From IMG/VR virus record IMGVR_UViG_3300007346_000130, positions 1-31,055 of that record: a DNA stretch of 31,055 bases; one strand, 5' to 3'. Below are positions 1 to 4,203 of the stretch, in pieces. The notes beneath the pieces are model-generated. The model saw nothing but the letters and a program-made list of their open reading frames with translations. It was not told the DNA's origin and did not search any database. A program made the translations under genes and the position numbers. This stretch comes from a virus. Position 1 is the first letter of the stretch. The number at the start of each line of letters is the position of its first letter.

Positions 1-20
1 GGCGTAAGCCTCTTTTTTTA
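1..20 (+). terminator. 3' part of an intrinsic terminator cut by the left edge
   Basis: GGC-gtaa-GCC is followed by TCTTTTTTT, which looks like the apex and U-tract of a terminator whose 5' arm lies outside the window. It would end a rightward gene to the left. Only 3 bp of stem are visible. Confidence 0.5.
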
Positions 21-49
21 TTGTTTTTTTTAAAAAACTGTGCTATACT
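21..49 (+). promoter_or_regulatory. sigma70-like promoter, TATACTC type
   Basis: TTGTTT, 17 bp, TATACT. It has the same -10 extension (TATACTC) as the promoters at 378-406 and 1803-1831. No rightward gene follows; transcription would run antisense into the leftward gene at 85-297. Confidence 0.5.
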
Positions 50-56
50 CATGGGC

Positions 57-81
57 AAAAAGAAAGGGGCGATTGCCCCTT
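57..81 (-). terminator. intrinsic terminator of the HTH-like gene
   Basis: Read leftward: AAGGGGC, 4-nt loop, GCCCCTT, then TCTTTTT. It sits just past the stop codon of the 85-297 gene. Stem of 7 bp, perfect. Confidence 0.85.
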
Positions 82-84
82 GGT

Positions 85-297
85 TTAGCGGTATTCGGCG
101 TTGAGTACAACTCTATCGCCTACTAGGGTGAACACAGCAGGTCGCTGATCGGTTGGTTGGGAAAACTCAGCAAGAATTTTATAGGTTTGTGACCTAGACT
201 TGCCAATGGCTTGCACCACTTCTTTTTTGTGAAGTATCTGATGCGGTGTATTTCTAAGTAATACAATAATGTTCAAAATAGTATCAGTTTTTGTCAT
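85..297 (-). CDS. small HTH-like protein (putative transcription regulator)
   Basis: 70-residue protein. The start is set by a perfect AGGAGG four bases upstream and by a consensus promoter. Residues about 23-45 (HKKEVVQAIGKSRSQTYKIL) have the spacing and polarity of a helix-turn-helix, with a polar turn GKSRSQ. A short beta-rich tail (VFTLVGDRVVL) could be the wing of a winged helix. It is the only leftward gene in the first 4 kb and faces away from the early gene array, so a role as regulator of that array is plausible but is inference. I recognise no named family. It forms a complete unit of promoter, SD, ORF and terminator. Confidence 0.75.
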   Translation of the reverse strand: MTKTDTILNIIVLLRNTPHQILHKKEVVQAIGKSRSQTYKILAEFSQPTDQRPAVFTLVGDRVVLNAEYR

Positions 298-313
298 GTT
301 ACCTCCTAATGGA

Positions 314-342
314 ATTATCTCATATCTTGAGAATTAAGTCAA
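314..342 (-). promoter_or_regulatory. sigma70-like promoter of the HTH-like gene
   Basis: Read leftward: TTGACT, 17 bp, GATAAT. The SD and start of the 85-297 gene follow within about 15 bases. Confidence 0.8.
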
Positions 343-377
343 CAACAATCGACACACAAAAAAACTTTTTTTTAATA

Positions 378-406
378 TTGTGCTTTCTATTTTTGTATGA
401 TATACT
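378..406 (+). promoter_or_regulatory. upstream promoter of tandem pair, TATACTC type
   Basis: TTGTGC, 17 bp, TATACT. The transcript would have a leader of about 120 nt before the gene at 532, which also has a proximal promoter. The leader has TGTGG and TTGGCA elements shared with the one after 1831. Confidence 0.65.
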
Positions 407-474
407 CGCAAAGTGTGGTAAAAACTTGGCATAAAACTTGCATACAAAAAAATGCGAAATAATGAAAAAATATC

Positions 475-503
475 TTGTGTTATTTTCCGAGATGCTTTAT
501 AAT
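475..503 (+). promoter_or_regulatory. early promoter with CATTAACACTAAC leader
   Basis: TTGTGT, 17 bp, TATAAT, then the conserved leader CATTAACACTAAC and an AGGAGG site before the gene at 532. Confidence 0.75.
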
Positions 504-531
504 ATCATTAACACTAACCATAGGAGGAAAT

Positions 532-744
532 ATGGAAAAGAGAACGGAAATTAAAATTGTACAAAAAAATGCAGTATTTTTTGAGGCAGTAGTTAAGCAC
601 AAAACTAAAAGCTACACAAAGACTTTAACTCAAGATAATTTACAGTCTTTGCAGATTGACCTTGATGTGTGGTTAAAGTGTGGAAATTATGAGCTAGTAT
701 CAGCCGAGAAAGTGGAACGTGTAAGCTGTAAGCTGATAGCATAA
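532..744 (+). CDS. small protein of unknown function
   Basis: 70 residues. The ATG at 532 is chosen over an in-frame upstream start (475) because AGGAGG lies 5 nt before it and the promoter -10 (498-503) overlaps the longer version. The protein is mixed alpha/beta and basic, with no recognisable motif. It stands alone between a promoter and an intrinsic terminator (748-780), so it is a monocistronic early-type unit. A host-takeover or anti-defence role fits the location but is inference only. Confidence 0.75.
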   Translation: MEKRTEIKIVQKNAVFFEAVVKHKTKSYTKTLTQDNLQSLQIDLDVWLKCGNYELVSAEKVERVSCKLIA

Positions 745-747
745 TGC

Positions 748-780
748 AAAAACCGTGCCAAGGAAGGTGCAGGTTTTTTA
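748..780 (+). terminator. intrinsic terminator, ACCGTGCC type
   Basis: AAAAACCGTGCC pairs with GGTGCAGGTTTTTT through G-U wobbles and one bulged A. A T-run follows, directly after the stop of the 532 gene. The 5' arm recurs at 1040 and 4038. Confidence 0.8.
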
Positions 781-783
781 TTG

Positions 784-812
784 TTGACAATATAACCCAC
801 ATAAGGCATAAT
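784..812 (+). promoter_or_regulatory. sigma70-like early promoter
   Basis: TTGACA, 17 bp, CATAAT. The leader continues to AAGGAGAG and the ATG at 844. It begins immediately after the preceding terminator. Confidence 0.85.
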
Positions 813-843
813 AACTATAGAACCTAACAAAAGGAGAGAAAAA

Positions 844-1020
844 ATGGATAGATATGAAAAAAATGGTTATGATAACAGAAAACATTATCTCAATTGTTTA
901 GCAGAGGATTTTGGAATAGAAAAATCAGTGGTTTACGAAATGGCATCTATTCTAGGTCAAAATGAGGACTTCGATGGGCTAGTAACGACAGTTGAGGATT
1001 ATGTAGACGGTTATCTATAA
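844..1020 (+). CDS. 58-residue protein with LGxNEDFDGL motif, unknown function
   Basis: Starts at an ATG behind AAGGAGAG and ends TAA at 1018-1020. It is acidic and predicted helical. The segment YLNCLAEDFGIEKSVV followed by ILGQNEDFDGLVTTVED looks like a conserved small phage/bacterial family that I recall but cannot name. It is a monocistronic unit, with promoter 784-812 and terminator 1040-1075. Function not assigned. Confidence 0.8.
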   Translation: MDRYEKNGYDNRKHYLNCLAEDFGIEKSVVYEMASILGQNEDFDGLVTTVEDYVDGYL

Positions 1021-1039
1021 TCCTTGGTTAGTGTGTTGC

Positions 1040-1075
1040 AAGAACCGTGCCAACTTGGTGCGGTTCTTCTTTTTG
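1040..1075 (+). terminator. strong intrinsic terminator, ACCGTGCC type
   Basis: AAGAACCGTGCC, 5-nt loop, GGTGCGGTTCTT, then CTTTTTG: a 12-bp stem including two G-U pairs. It is the clean version of the 748 terminator. Confidence 0.9.
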
Positions 1076-1135
1076 AGAGAAGTATACACCACAAATCCAT
1101 ATAGCACAACCATTATATTAATTTATTTTTTGTTG

Positions 1136-1164
1136 TTGACAGCTATCGCCAAAAATGCAATAAT
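1136..1164 (+). promoter_or_regulatory. sigma70-like early promoter
   Basis: TTGACA, 17 bp, AATAAT, then a TTAACACTAAC leader and TTGGAGG before the gene at 1193. Confidence 0.9.
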
Positions 1165-1192
1165 GACTTAACACTAACATATTGGAGGAAAT

Positions 1193-1537
1193 ATGAATTT
1201 AGTAAACAGACCATCAGTAGGTGAAACAAACGGACTCTTAGACGGTCACAAATACCACAGTGAGTTCACAGCAAATATACAGCGTCAAGTACCTTGGACA
1301 GCCGAGGGACTAAAAATAACACGCCTGAGACTACTCTCAGACCACGGCTTTCCATTTTGGGAGGTTAGTTATTGTCATGGCGTATTAAATGGCGAACCTG
1401 TAGAGGTTATTTTGCCTTTTAGTGAGTTACCAAAGAAAAATAGAAATAGAGCTATCGTAAAATATGCCATTAAAGATGGCATATTTGCGAAGGGGCTAGG
1501 GATTCTCTCCCCCCTAGTCCAAAGTACCCTCTGTTAG
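1193..1537 (+). CDS. 114-residue conserved-looking phage protein, unknown function
   Basis: ATG follows TTGGAGG with a 6-nt spacer. The core (ITRLRLLSDHGFPFWEVSYC, then a beta-rich LPFSELPKK stretch and a basic helix) ends in AKGLGIL near the C-terminus. The composition and motif-dense character suggest a constrained, conserved small protein, but I cannot give a family name or function. It is monocistronic, with its own promoter and a strong terminator (1545-1581). Confidence 0.8.
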   Translation: MNLVNRPSVGETNGLLDGHKYHSEFTANIQRQVPWTAEGLKITRLRLLSDHGFPFWEVSYCHGVLNGEPVEVILPFSELPKKNRNRAIVKYAIKDGIFAKGLGILSPLVQSTLC

Positions 1538-1544
1538 TGTGTTC

Positions 1545-1581
1545 GAGGGGCAGTAAAAAAAATGCTGCCCCTCATTTTTTT
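1545..1581 (+). terminator. strong intrinsic terminator
   Basis: GAGGGGCAG, 11-nt A-rich loop, CTGCCCCTC, then ATTTTTTT. Perfect 9-bp stem. The next promoter starts three bases later. Confidence 0.95.
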
Positions 1582-1583
1582 AT

Positions 1584-1612
1584 TTGACACGACAGCCGAC
1601 CCGTGCAATAAT
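1584..1612 (+). promoter_or_regulatory. sigma70-like early promoter
   Basis: TTGACA, 17 bp, AATAAT, followed by a short leader with CGGAGG before the ATG at 1636. Confidence 0.9.
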
Positions 1613-1635
1613 GGTATTAACGAAACGGAGGAAAT

Positions 1636-1788
1636 ATGGAAACACTAATCGAAAAAATCAACGAACTAGAAATTAAAGCCAAGGTCTACTCTGACAACTA
1701 CGGCCCTAACTCTGATGAGGTAAAGGCAATTGACCAACAAATTGCTAAAATTAACCTAGAAATACTTGACATCATGTGTCCCGAATAA
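1636..1788 (+). CDS. 50-residue acidic helical microprotein, unknown function
   Basis: METLIEKINELE... is predicted almost entirely helical, with a heptad-like pattern in both halves (ELEIKAK and IAKINLEILDI) around a turn at NYGPNS. It may be a helical hairpin or a small coiled-coil binder. The start is fixed by CGGAGG and a consensus promoter. The stop lies within the loop of the terminator hairpin. Function unknown. Confidence 0.75.
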   Translation: METLIEKINELEIKAKVYSDNYGPNSDEVKAIDQQIAKINLEILDIMCPE

Positions 1789-1802
1789 GGGACACTTTTT
1801 TC
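1776..1802 (+). terminator. intrinsic terminator overlapping the stop codon
   Basis: GTGTCCC, loop gaataa (holding the TAA stop), GGGACAC, then TTTTTT. Perfect 7-bp stem. Confidence 0.9.
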
Positions 1803-1831
1803 TTGTGTTTTTTGCTTTTGTCGTGTATACT
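1803..1831 (+). promoter_or_regulatory. upstream promoter of tandem pair, TATACTC type
   Basis: TTGTGT, 17 bp, TATACT. Paralogous to the one at 378-406. It is followed by a leader of about 160 nt containing a 9-bp hairpin, then by a second promoter at 1940. Confidence 0.65.
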
Positions 1832-1848
1832 CTCCCAATGTGGAGAGT
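1829..1848. promoter_or_regulatory. inverted repeat over the -10 end and start site (possible operator)
   Basis: ACTCTCC, 6 nt, GGAGAGT: a perfect 7-bp dyad overlapping the last bases of the -10 and the expected start of transcription. The position suits a repressor operator. The protein partner is unknown; the HTH-like gene at 85-297 is one candidate. Confidence 0.4.
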
Positions 1849-1852
1849 TGGC

Positions 1853-1875
1853 ACGGTAAACCAATAGTTTACCGT
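1853..1875 (+). other. leader RNA hairpin
   Basis: ACGGTAAAC, loop caata, GTTTACCGT: perfect 9-bp stem in the leader of the 1803 promoter. No T-run follows, so it is not a terminator. It could be a structured leader or part of a small RNA. Confidence 0.5.
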
Positions 1876-1939
1876 AGTATATCACGCAAAACGTGCAAGC
1901 ACCAGAAGAAAAATAAATTAATTAAAGTGCATTATTTTG

Positions 1940-1968
1940 TTGACTCAAAATTCGAGATGCTTTATAAT
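1940..1968 (+). promoter_or_regulatory. early promoter with CATTAACACTAAC leader
   Basis: TTGACT, 17 bp, TATAAT. The stretch from GAGATGCTTTATAAT into CATTAACACTAAC repeats the 490-516 sequence almost exactly. Confidence 0.9.
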
Positions 1969-1995
1969 TTCATTAACACTAACAGGGAGATTCAA

Positions 1996-2181
1996 ATGAA
2001 AAATTCAAGAAAAAAAGACGCTAAAAAAATGGAACTACTAACTAGAGTTCTGAATAGACAATTGAAAGAGGGTAAAAAAGACTCTAATTTCAATAGACGT
2101 TTAGATGAATGGTGTAAGTTGCACGATATACTAGCCAATGAAAGACCGCTTAAAAATATTTCTTTAACAAAAAGGGCATAA
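1996..2181 (+). CDS. 61-residue basic protein, unknown function
   Basis: The ATG at 1996 is preferred: it has AGGGAGA upstream and lies just after a consensus promoter. A longer in-frame reading from about 1840 would cross that promoter and leader. The protein is very basic in its first half (NSRKKDAKKMELL) and predicted helical, so it may bind nucleic acid. Its stop codon sits in the loop of a 10-bp terminator hairpin. No family recognised. Confidence 0.75.
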   Translation: MKNSRKKDAKKMELLTRVLNRQLKEGKKDSNFNRRLDEWCKLHDILANERPLKNISLTKRA

Positions 2182-2193
2182 TGCCCTTTTTTT
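2169..2193 (+). terminator. strong intrinsic terminator
   Basis: AAAAAGGGCA, loop TAA (the stop codon), TGCCCTTTTT, then TT. Perfect 10-bp stem. Confidence 0.9.
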
Positions 2194-2197
2194 GTTG

Positions 2198-2222
2198 TGC
2201 TTTATAATTTCATTAACACTAA
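2198..2222 (+). promoter_or_regulatory. early promoter core with CATTAACACTAAC leader, weak -35
   Basis: TGCTTTATAAT followed by TTCATTAACACTAAC matches the promoters at 475 and 1940. The -35 position falls in the preceding terminator and has no TTGACA-like hexamer. Either a weak promoter or one relying on an activator. Confidence 0.55.
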
Positions 2223-2237
2223 CACGGAGATAAAAAA

Positions 2238-2528
2238 ATGCTAACAGTAAACGGACACACTTTGAACATTGAGAGACATTTTTACATGGACGAACTTGAA
2301 GAGACTTACTTCGAGGTTAAAAAACCTTGTGGCAACTATTGTCATATGGATTGGTCAGGTTGGGGCGCACAGCCGACTTCTAAGGACTTTGCACTATGGA
2401 TTGAGCTTGGATATCCAGACAGGCATCACGCTGCCTTAGAAGCTAAAAGAGAGGCTACAGGCATCAAGGTTTACTCGCCGCTTGATAGCAAAGATTTACA
2501 AACAATTAAAGAGTACGAGGGGCGATAA
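2238..2528 (+). CDS. 96-residue protein of unknown function
   Basis: ATG lies behind CGGAGA. The N-terminal half is beta-rich (MLTVNGHTLNIERHFYMDEL) and leads to a CGNYCHMDWSGWG stretch with two Cys and clustered Trp. The C-terminal half is helical (DRHHAALEAKREATG). The small aromatic, Cys/His-containing core might bind a metal, but only two Cys are spaced for it, so this is weak. Possibly co-transcribed with the next two genes because no strong terminator separates them. Confidence 0.75.
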   Translation: MLTVNGHTLNIERHFYMDELEETYFEVKKPCGNYCHMDWSGWGAQPTSKDFALWIELGYPDRHHAALEAKREATGIKVYSPLDSKDLQTIKEYEGR

Positions 2529-2541
2529 GCCCCTGTATTTA
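2519..2541 (+). terminator. weak hairpin at gene end
   Basis: GGGGC, gataa, GCCCC overlapping the stop of the 2238 gene. The T-rich follow-up is poor, so termination is uncertain. Confidence 0.3.
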
Positions 2542-2571
2542 TAAGGTGATTTTCTTAGGGCAGTAAACTTA

Positions 2572-2590
2572 AAAGGAGAGGAAGAATGAA
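2572..2590 (+). repeat. duplicated SD/start segment, copy 1
   Basis: The 19 bases AAAGGAGAGGAAGAATGAA, covering the SD and start codon of the 2586 gene, recur exactly at 2797-2815 over the start of the next gene. Confidence 0.8.
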
Positions 2591-2798
2591 ATTATCACAA
2601 ATTAAAAAACAAATGTCAGACTTTGAATTAAGAACTTACTACCTTCATAAAAGAGCTAGTATTTTAACGGAATGTTACGATGACGATTGGGATGAAAACT
2701 TAAAAAATTTTTTATCAGCTTTTGTTGATCTTAAAGAAGAGATAGAAGAGGAATACGGAGGTACATTTCCACACCTACTAGGACTAAAGGAGATTTAA
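2586..2798 (+). CDS. 70-residue acidic helical protein, unknown function
   Basis: Start behind AAAGGAGAGG. Predicted helical throughout, with an acidic C-terminal half (ECYDDDWDENL and LKEEIEEEYGG). Thirteen bases separate its stop from the next start, and both genes share an identical translation start segment, so they are probably co-translated at similar levels. No family recognised. Acidic small phage proteins are sometimes DNA mimics, but nothing here shows that. Confidence 0.7.
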   Translation: MKLSQIKKQMSDFELRTYYLHKRASILTECYDDDWDENLKNFLSAFVDLKEEIEEEYGGTFPHLLGLKEI

Positions 2799-2815
2799 AG
2801 GAGAGGAAGAATGAA
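2797..2815 (+). repeat. duplicated SD/start segment, copy 2
   Basis: Exact 19-base copy of 2572-2590, over the SD and ATG of the 2811 gene. Confidence 0.8.
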
Positions 2816-3095
2816 GTCATTTTCCGAATACTCTGAAATTTGGAACAAATTGCATTGTGAGTGGATAGATAAAAGGAATAATGCAATGGCGGATTATTGC
2901 GAGAATCTCATTTTAGAGGCTAAAAAAGCCTATTACGACACAGGAAATCCTATTATGTGCGATGCGTATTATGATAGCTTAGAATGGAAACTTAAAACAC
3001 TAAGACCGGACAGTGAGGTTTTAGAAAAGGTGCGGAGCTTAGAAATCAAGAGCTTCTCAACGCTCAACAGCTTGAGGATGGCATTAAACAAATGA
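2811..3095 (+). CDS. protein resembling the N-terminal Ia domain of NAD-dependent DNA ligase, possibly frameshifted
   Basis: 94 residues. Residues 35-74 resemble the LigA Ia-domain signature (YY near an acidic loop, Pro, D-x-x-YD-x-L, then PDS-x-VL-x-KV): here YYDTGNPIMCDAYYDSL at 41-57 and RPDSEVLEKV at 65-74. In LigA this domain helps bind the NAD nicotinamide ribose; there is no adenylation domain here. Stand-alone proteins of this type occur in phages as far as I recall; their role is unclear. After V74 the -1 frame stays open for about 44 more codons to 3160, with a more protein-like sequence than the present tail, so an indel near 3030 is possible. Confidence 0.65.
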   Translation: MKSFSEYSEIWNKLHCEWIDKRNNAMADYCENLILEAKKAYYDTGNPIMCDAYYDSLEWKLKTLRPDSEVLEKVRSLEIKSFSTLNSLRMALNK

Positions 3096-3160
3096 TGTTA
3101 TACGGTGCCACCACCAGAGAACAGGCATTTAGATGGCTTGAGGATTCAGGGAGATACTAA
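3092..3160 (+). CDS. 22-codon ORF, possible C-terminal fragment of the preceding gene
   Basis: ATG overlaps the previous stop (ATGA). Predicted helix ending TTREQAFRWLEDSGRY. It may be a translationally coupled micropeptide. It may also be the displaced C-terminus of the 2811 gene, since the same frame is open upstream back to about 3017. A G-rich stretch (TTGAGGATGG) about 13 nt upstream could serve as an SD. Confidence 0.35.
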   Translation: MMLYGATTREQAFRWLEDSGRY

Positions 3161-3176
3161 CTCCCTGATATCAGGG
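3146..3176 (+). other. competing hairpins after the ligase-like gene
   Basis: TCAGGGAG (3146-3153) pairs with CTCCCTGA (3161-3168), which can instead pair with TCAGGG at 3171-3176 (CCCTGATATCAGGG is a 14-bp palindrome). No T-run follows. It could be an attenuator-like switch, an RNA processing site or a protein operator. Confidence 0.4.
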
Positions 3177-3204
3177 CAAAAACGAAGATAGTTTAAAATA
3201 ACTA

Positions 3205-3232
3205 TTGTAATTCACTGGCAGTATGCTATTAT
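3205..3232 (+). promoter_or_regulatory. promoter with extended -10
   Basis: TTGTAA, 16 bp, TATTAT, with TGC directly before the -10 (extended -10). Precedes the gene at 3268 by 35 bases. Confidence 0.6.
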
Positions 3233-3267
3233 TAGATTATAGAAACACACAAACAAAGGGAAACAAA

Positions 3268-3444
3268 ATGAATGAGAAAACAGAAAAACTAATCACTGAA
3301 AACGTACAAATGGAAGTCGCTTTAAAAATTATCAACAACTATCTTAATGCCGATGCAAGCGATAAAATTAAACTCAAGCTCGTAACAAAGGAACTTGAGG
3401 AGATTCAAGAAAAGATAGGAAGAAAGTTTTTAGAGAGGGCTTAA
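3268..3444 (+). CDS. 58-residue helical protein, unknown function
   Basis: The ATG at 3268 is chosen because AAAGGGAAA precedes it and an in-frame upstream start (3223) lies within the promoter -10. Predicted all-helical with a heptad-like C-terminal half (LVTKELEEIQEKIGRKFLE). First gene of a three-gene unit with two membrane microproteins. Confidence 0.7.
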   Translation: MNEKTEKLITENVQMEVALKIINNYLNADASDKIKLKLVTKELEEIQEKIGRKFLERA

Positions 3445-3469
3445 CAGCCCCTCTAAGGAGGCTAATAAC

Positions 3470-3541
3470 ATGGTACAACTATTTTCTAAACTTTTAATCG
3501 TCTTATACATGGTATCAATGATTCAGGAGAGTTTTTTATGA
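3470..3541 (+). CDS. 23-residue hydrophobic microprotein
   Basis: Very short but well signalled: AAGGAGG lies 10 nt before the ATG, and its stop overlaps the next start as ATGA. The peptide (VQLFSKLLIVLYMVSMIQES) could form one short membrane-embedded or amphipathic helix. Such tiny membrane peptides in phage early regions can modulate host membrane proteins; function here is unknown. Confidence 0.55.
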   Translation: MVQLFSKLLIVLYMVSMIQESFL

Positions 3542-3663
3542 GCAAGTCAACCGCTATCTTTTTATTTACGATCGGCTATTTAATTTATATTGGTTACGTT
3601 GTCACGCAAGTATCTGAAAGGATTAATAAAATAAAAACAATAACCATAACCAATAAACAATAA
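3538..3663 (+). CDS. 41-residue single-pass membrane microprotein
   Basis: ATG at 3538 overlaps the preceding stop and has GGAGAG 6 nt upstream. Residues about 5-25 (TAIFLFTIGYLIYIGYVV) form one transmembrane helix. The tail is basic and would be cytoplasmic or periplasmic depending on orientation. It pairs with the 23-residue peptide. A holin-like role is possible, but lysis genes are not usually placed in an early-type block. Confidence 0.6.
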   Translation: MSKSTAIFLFTIGYLIYIGYVVTQVSERINKIKTITITNKQ

Positions 3664-3699
3664 CAATTATATATAATACTAATATATATAATTATATAT

Positions 3700-3808
3700 A
3701 GGCGTAGGAACTGACTCACCGCCCCACCGGACACCGCCCCACCGTTCAGCATCACTGGACATCGTAGCAAAAAAATACCGCCAACAATTCTTGTCAGTTC
3801 CTATGCCT
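3700..3808 (+). ncRNA. structured element: 16-bp stem closing a C-rich loop
   Basis: A plus GGCGTAGGAACTGAC (3700-3715) pairs with GTCAGTTCCTATGCC plus T (3793-3808). The one non-Watson-Crick position is G-U, which favours RNA over DNA function. The 77-nt loop is strikingly C-rich and carries CACCGCCCCACCG twice (3717-3729 and 3732-3744). No clear promoter of its own; read-through from 3205 is possible. Confidence 0.5.
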
Positions 3809-3829
3809 CATATTGTTGGCACTCACTCC

Positions 3830-3853
3830 TGCCACAAAAAGTTGGCACTTTTT
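3830..3853 (+). terminator. terminator-like hairpin
   Basis: TGCCA, 8-nt loop, TGGCA, then CTTTTTC. Short stem but placed to end transcripts from the 3268-3663 genes and the structured element. Confidence 0.45.
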
Positions 3854-3914
3854 CTACTGACTATTCTTTAGACAGGTGTATAATTTTTTGACAGTATTTT
3901 TTTTAATTATGTTG

Positions 3915-3943
3915 TTGACAGTGCAGAGTTCTATCTGTATACT
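3915..3943 (+). promoter_or_regulatory. strong sigma70-like promoter with no gene downstream
   Basis: TTGACA, exactly 17 bp, TATACT. No ORF longer than nine codons with an SD follows before the terminator-like repeats at 4165-4203. Confidence 0.8.
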
Positions 3944-3950
3944 GTAATGT

Positions 3951-3982
3951 AAAGCCAAAACCAAAAGCCAAAACCTAAAGCC
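3951..3982. repeat. 13-bp tandem repeats (AAAGCCAAAACC)
   Basis: AAAGCCAAAACC at 3951-3962 and 3964-3975, followed by AAAGCC to 3982: about two and a half units. Iteron-like, just downstream of the orphan promoter. Confidence 0.6.
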
Positions 3983-4164
3983 ATATGGCATATATATTGC
4001 ATATACAATACTGATGCCACACAGGGGGGAGGGGGTCATGCAAAAACCGTGCCAAACCGGGGTTTAGGAGTCCCTGATTTGAGATTGGATACCTATGCCC
4101 GAAATACAGCGAGGATCATTTTTAACTTTTTCAAATACCCCCCACCCCTTTTTTTAAGTAGTTA

Positions 4165-4203
4165 GGGTCCCATATATAGAGGGTGGGTCCCTTTTTTATT
4201 TTT
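4165..4203 (+). terminator. GGGTCCC hairpin with T-run
   Basis: GGGTCCC, 13-nt loop, GGGTCCC (six G-C pairs flanking a U-U mismatch), then TTTTTTATTTTTT. Confidence 0.5.

Larger units (their letters stand above)
3950..4203 (+). ncRNA. candidate non-coding RNA of about 250 nt
   Basis: Inferred from the promoter at 3915-3943 and the first GGGTCCC hairpin plus T-run at 4165-4203. Contains the 13-bp repeats, a GCCATATGGC palindrome (3980-3989), a G-tract that could pair with the C-tract, and an 18-base match to the 748 terminator arm. A nine-codon ORF at 4038, behind the G-tract, could be a leader peptide. Confidence 0.4.

Noticed and set aside
1840-1995. N-terminal extension of the 1996 gene
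   Set aside because: It would be translated from a leader containing a hairpin and a full consensus promoter; the inner ATG has the SD.
3854-4039. Leftward 61-codon ORF in the non-coding region
   Set aside because: No SD (upstream is the C-rich complement of the G-tract), and it runs antisense through a consensus promoter and the tandem repeats.
4038-4067. Nine-codon ORF behind the G-tract
   Set aside because: G-tract could mimic an SD, but the peptide is too short and its sequence is a copy of a terminator arm; kept only as a possible leader peptide.
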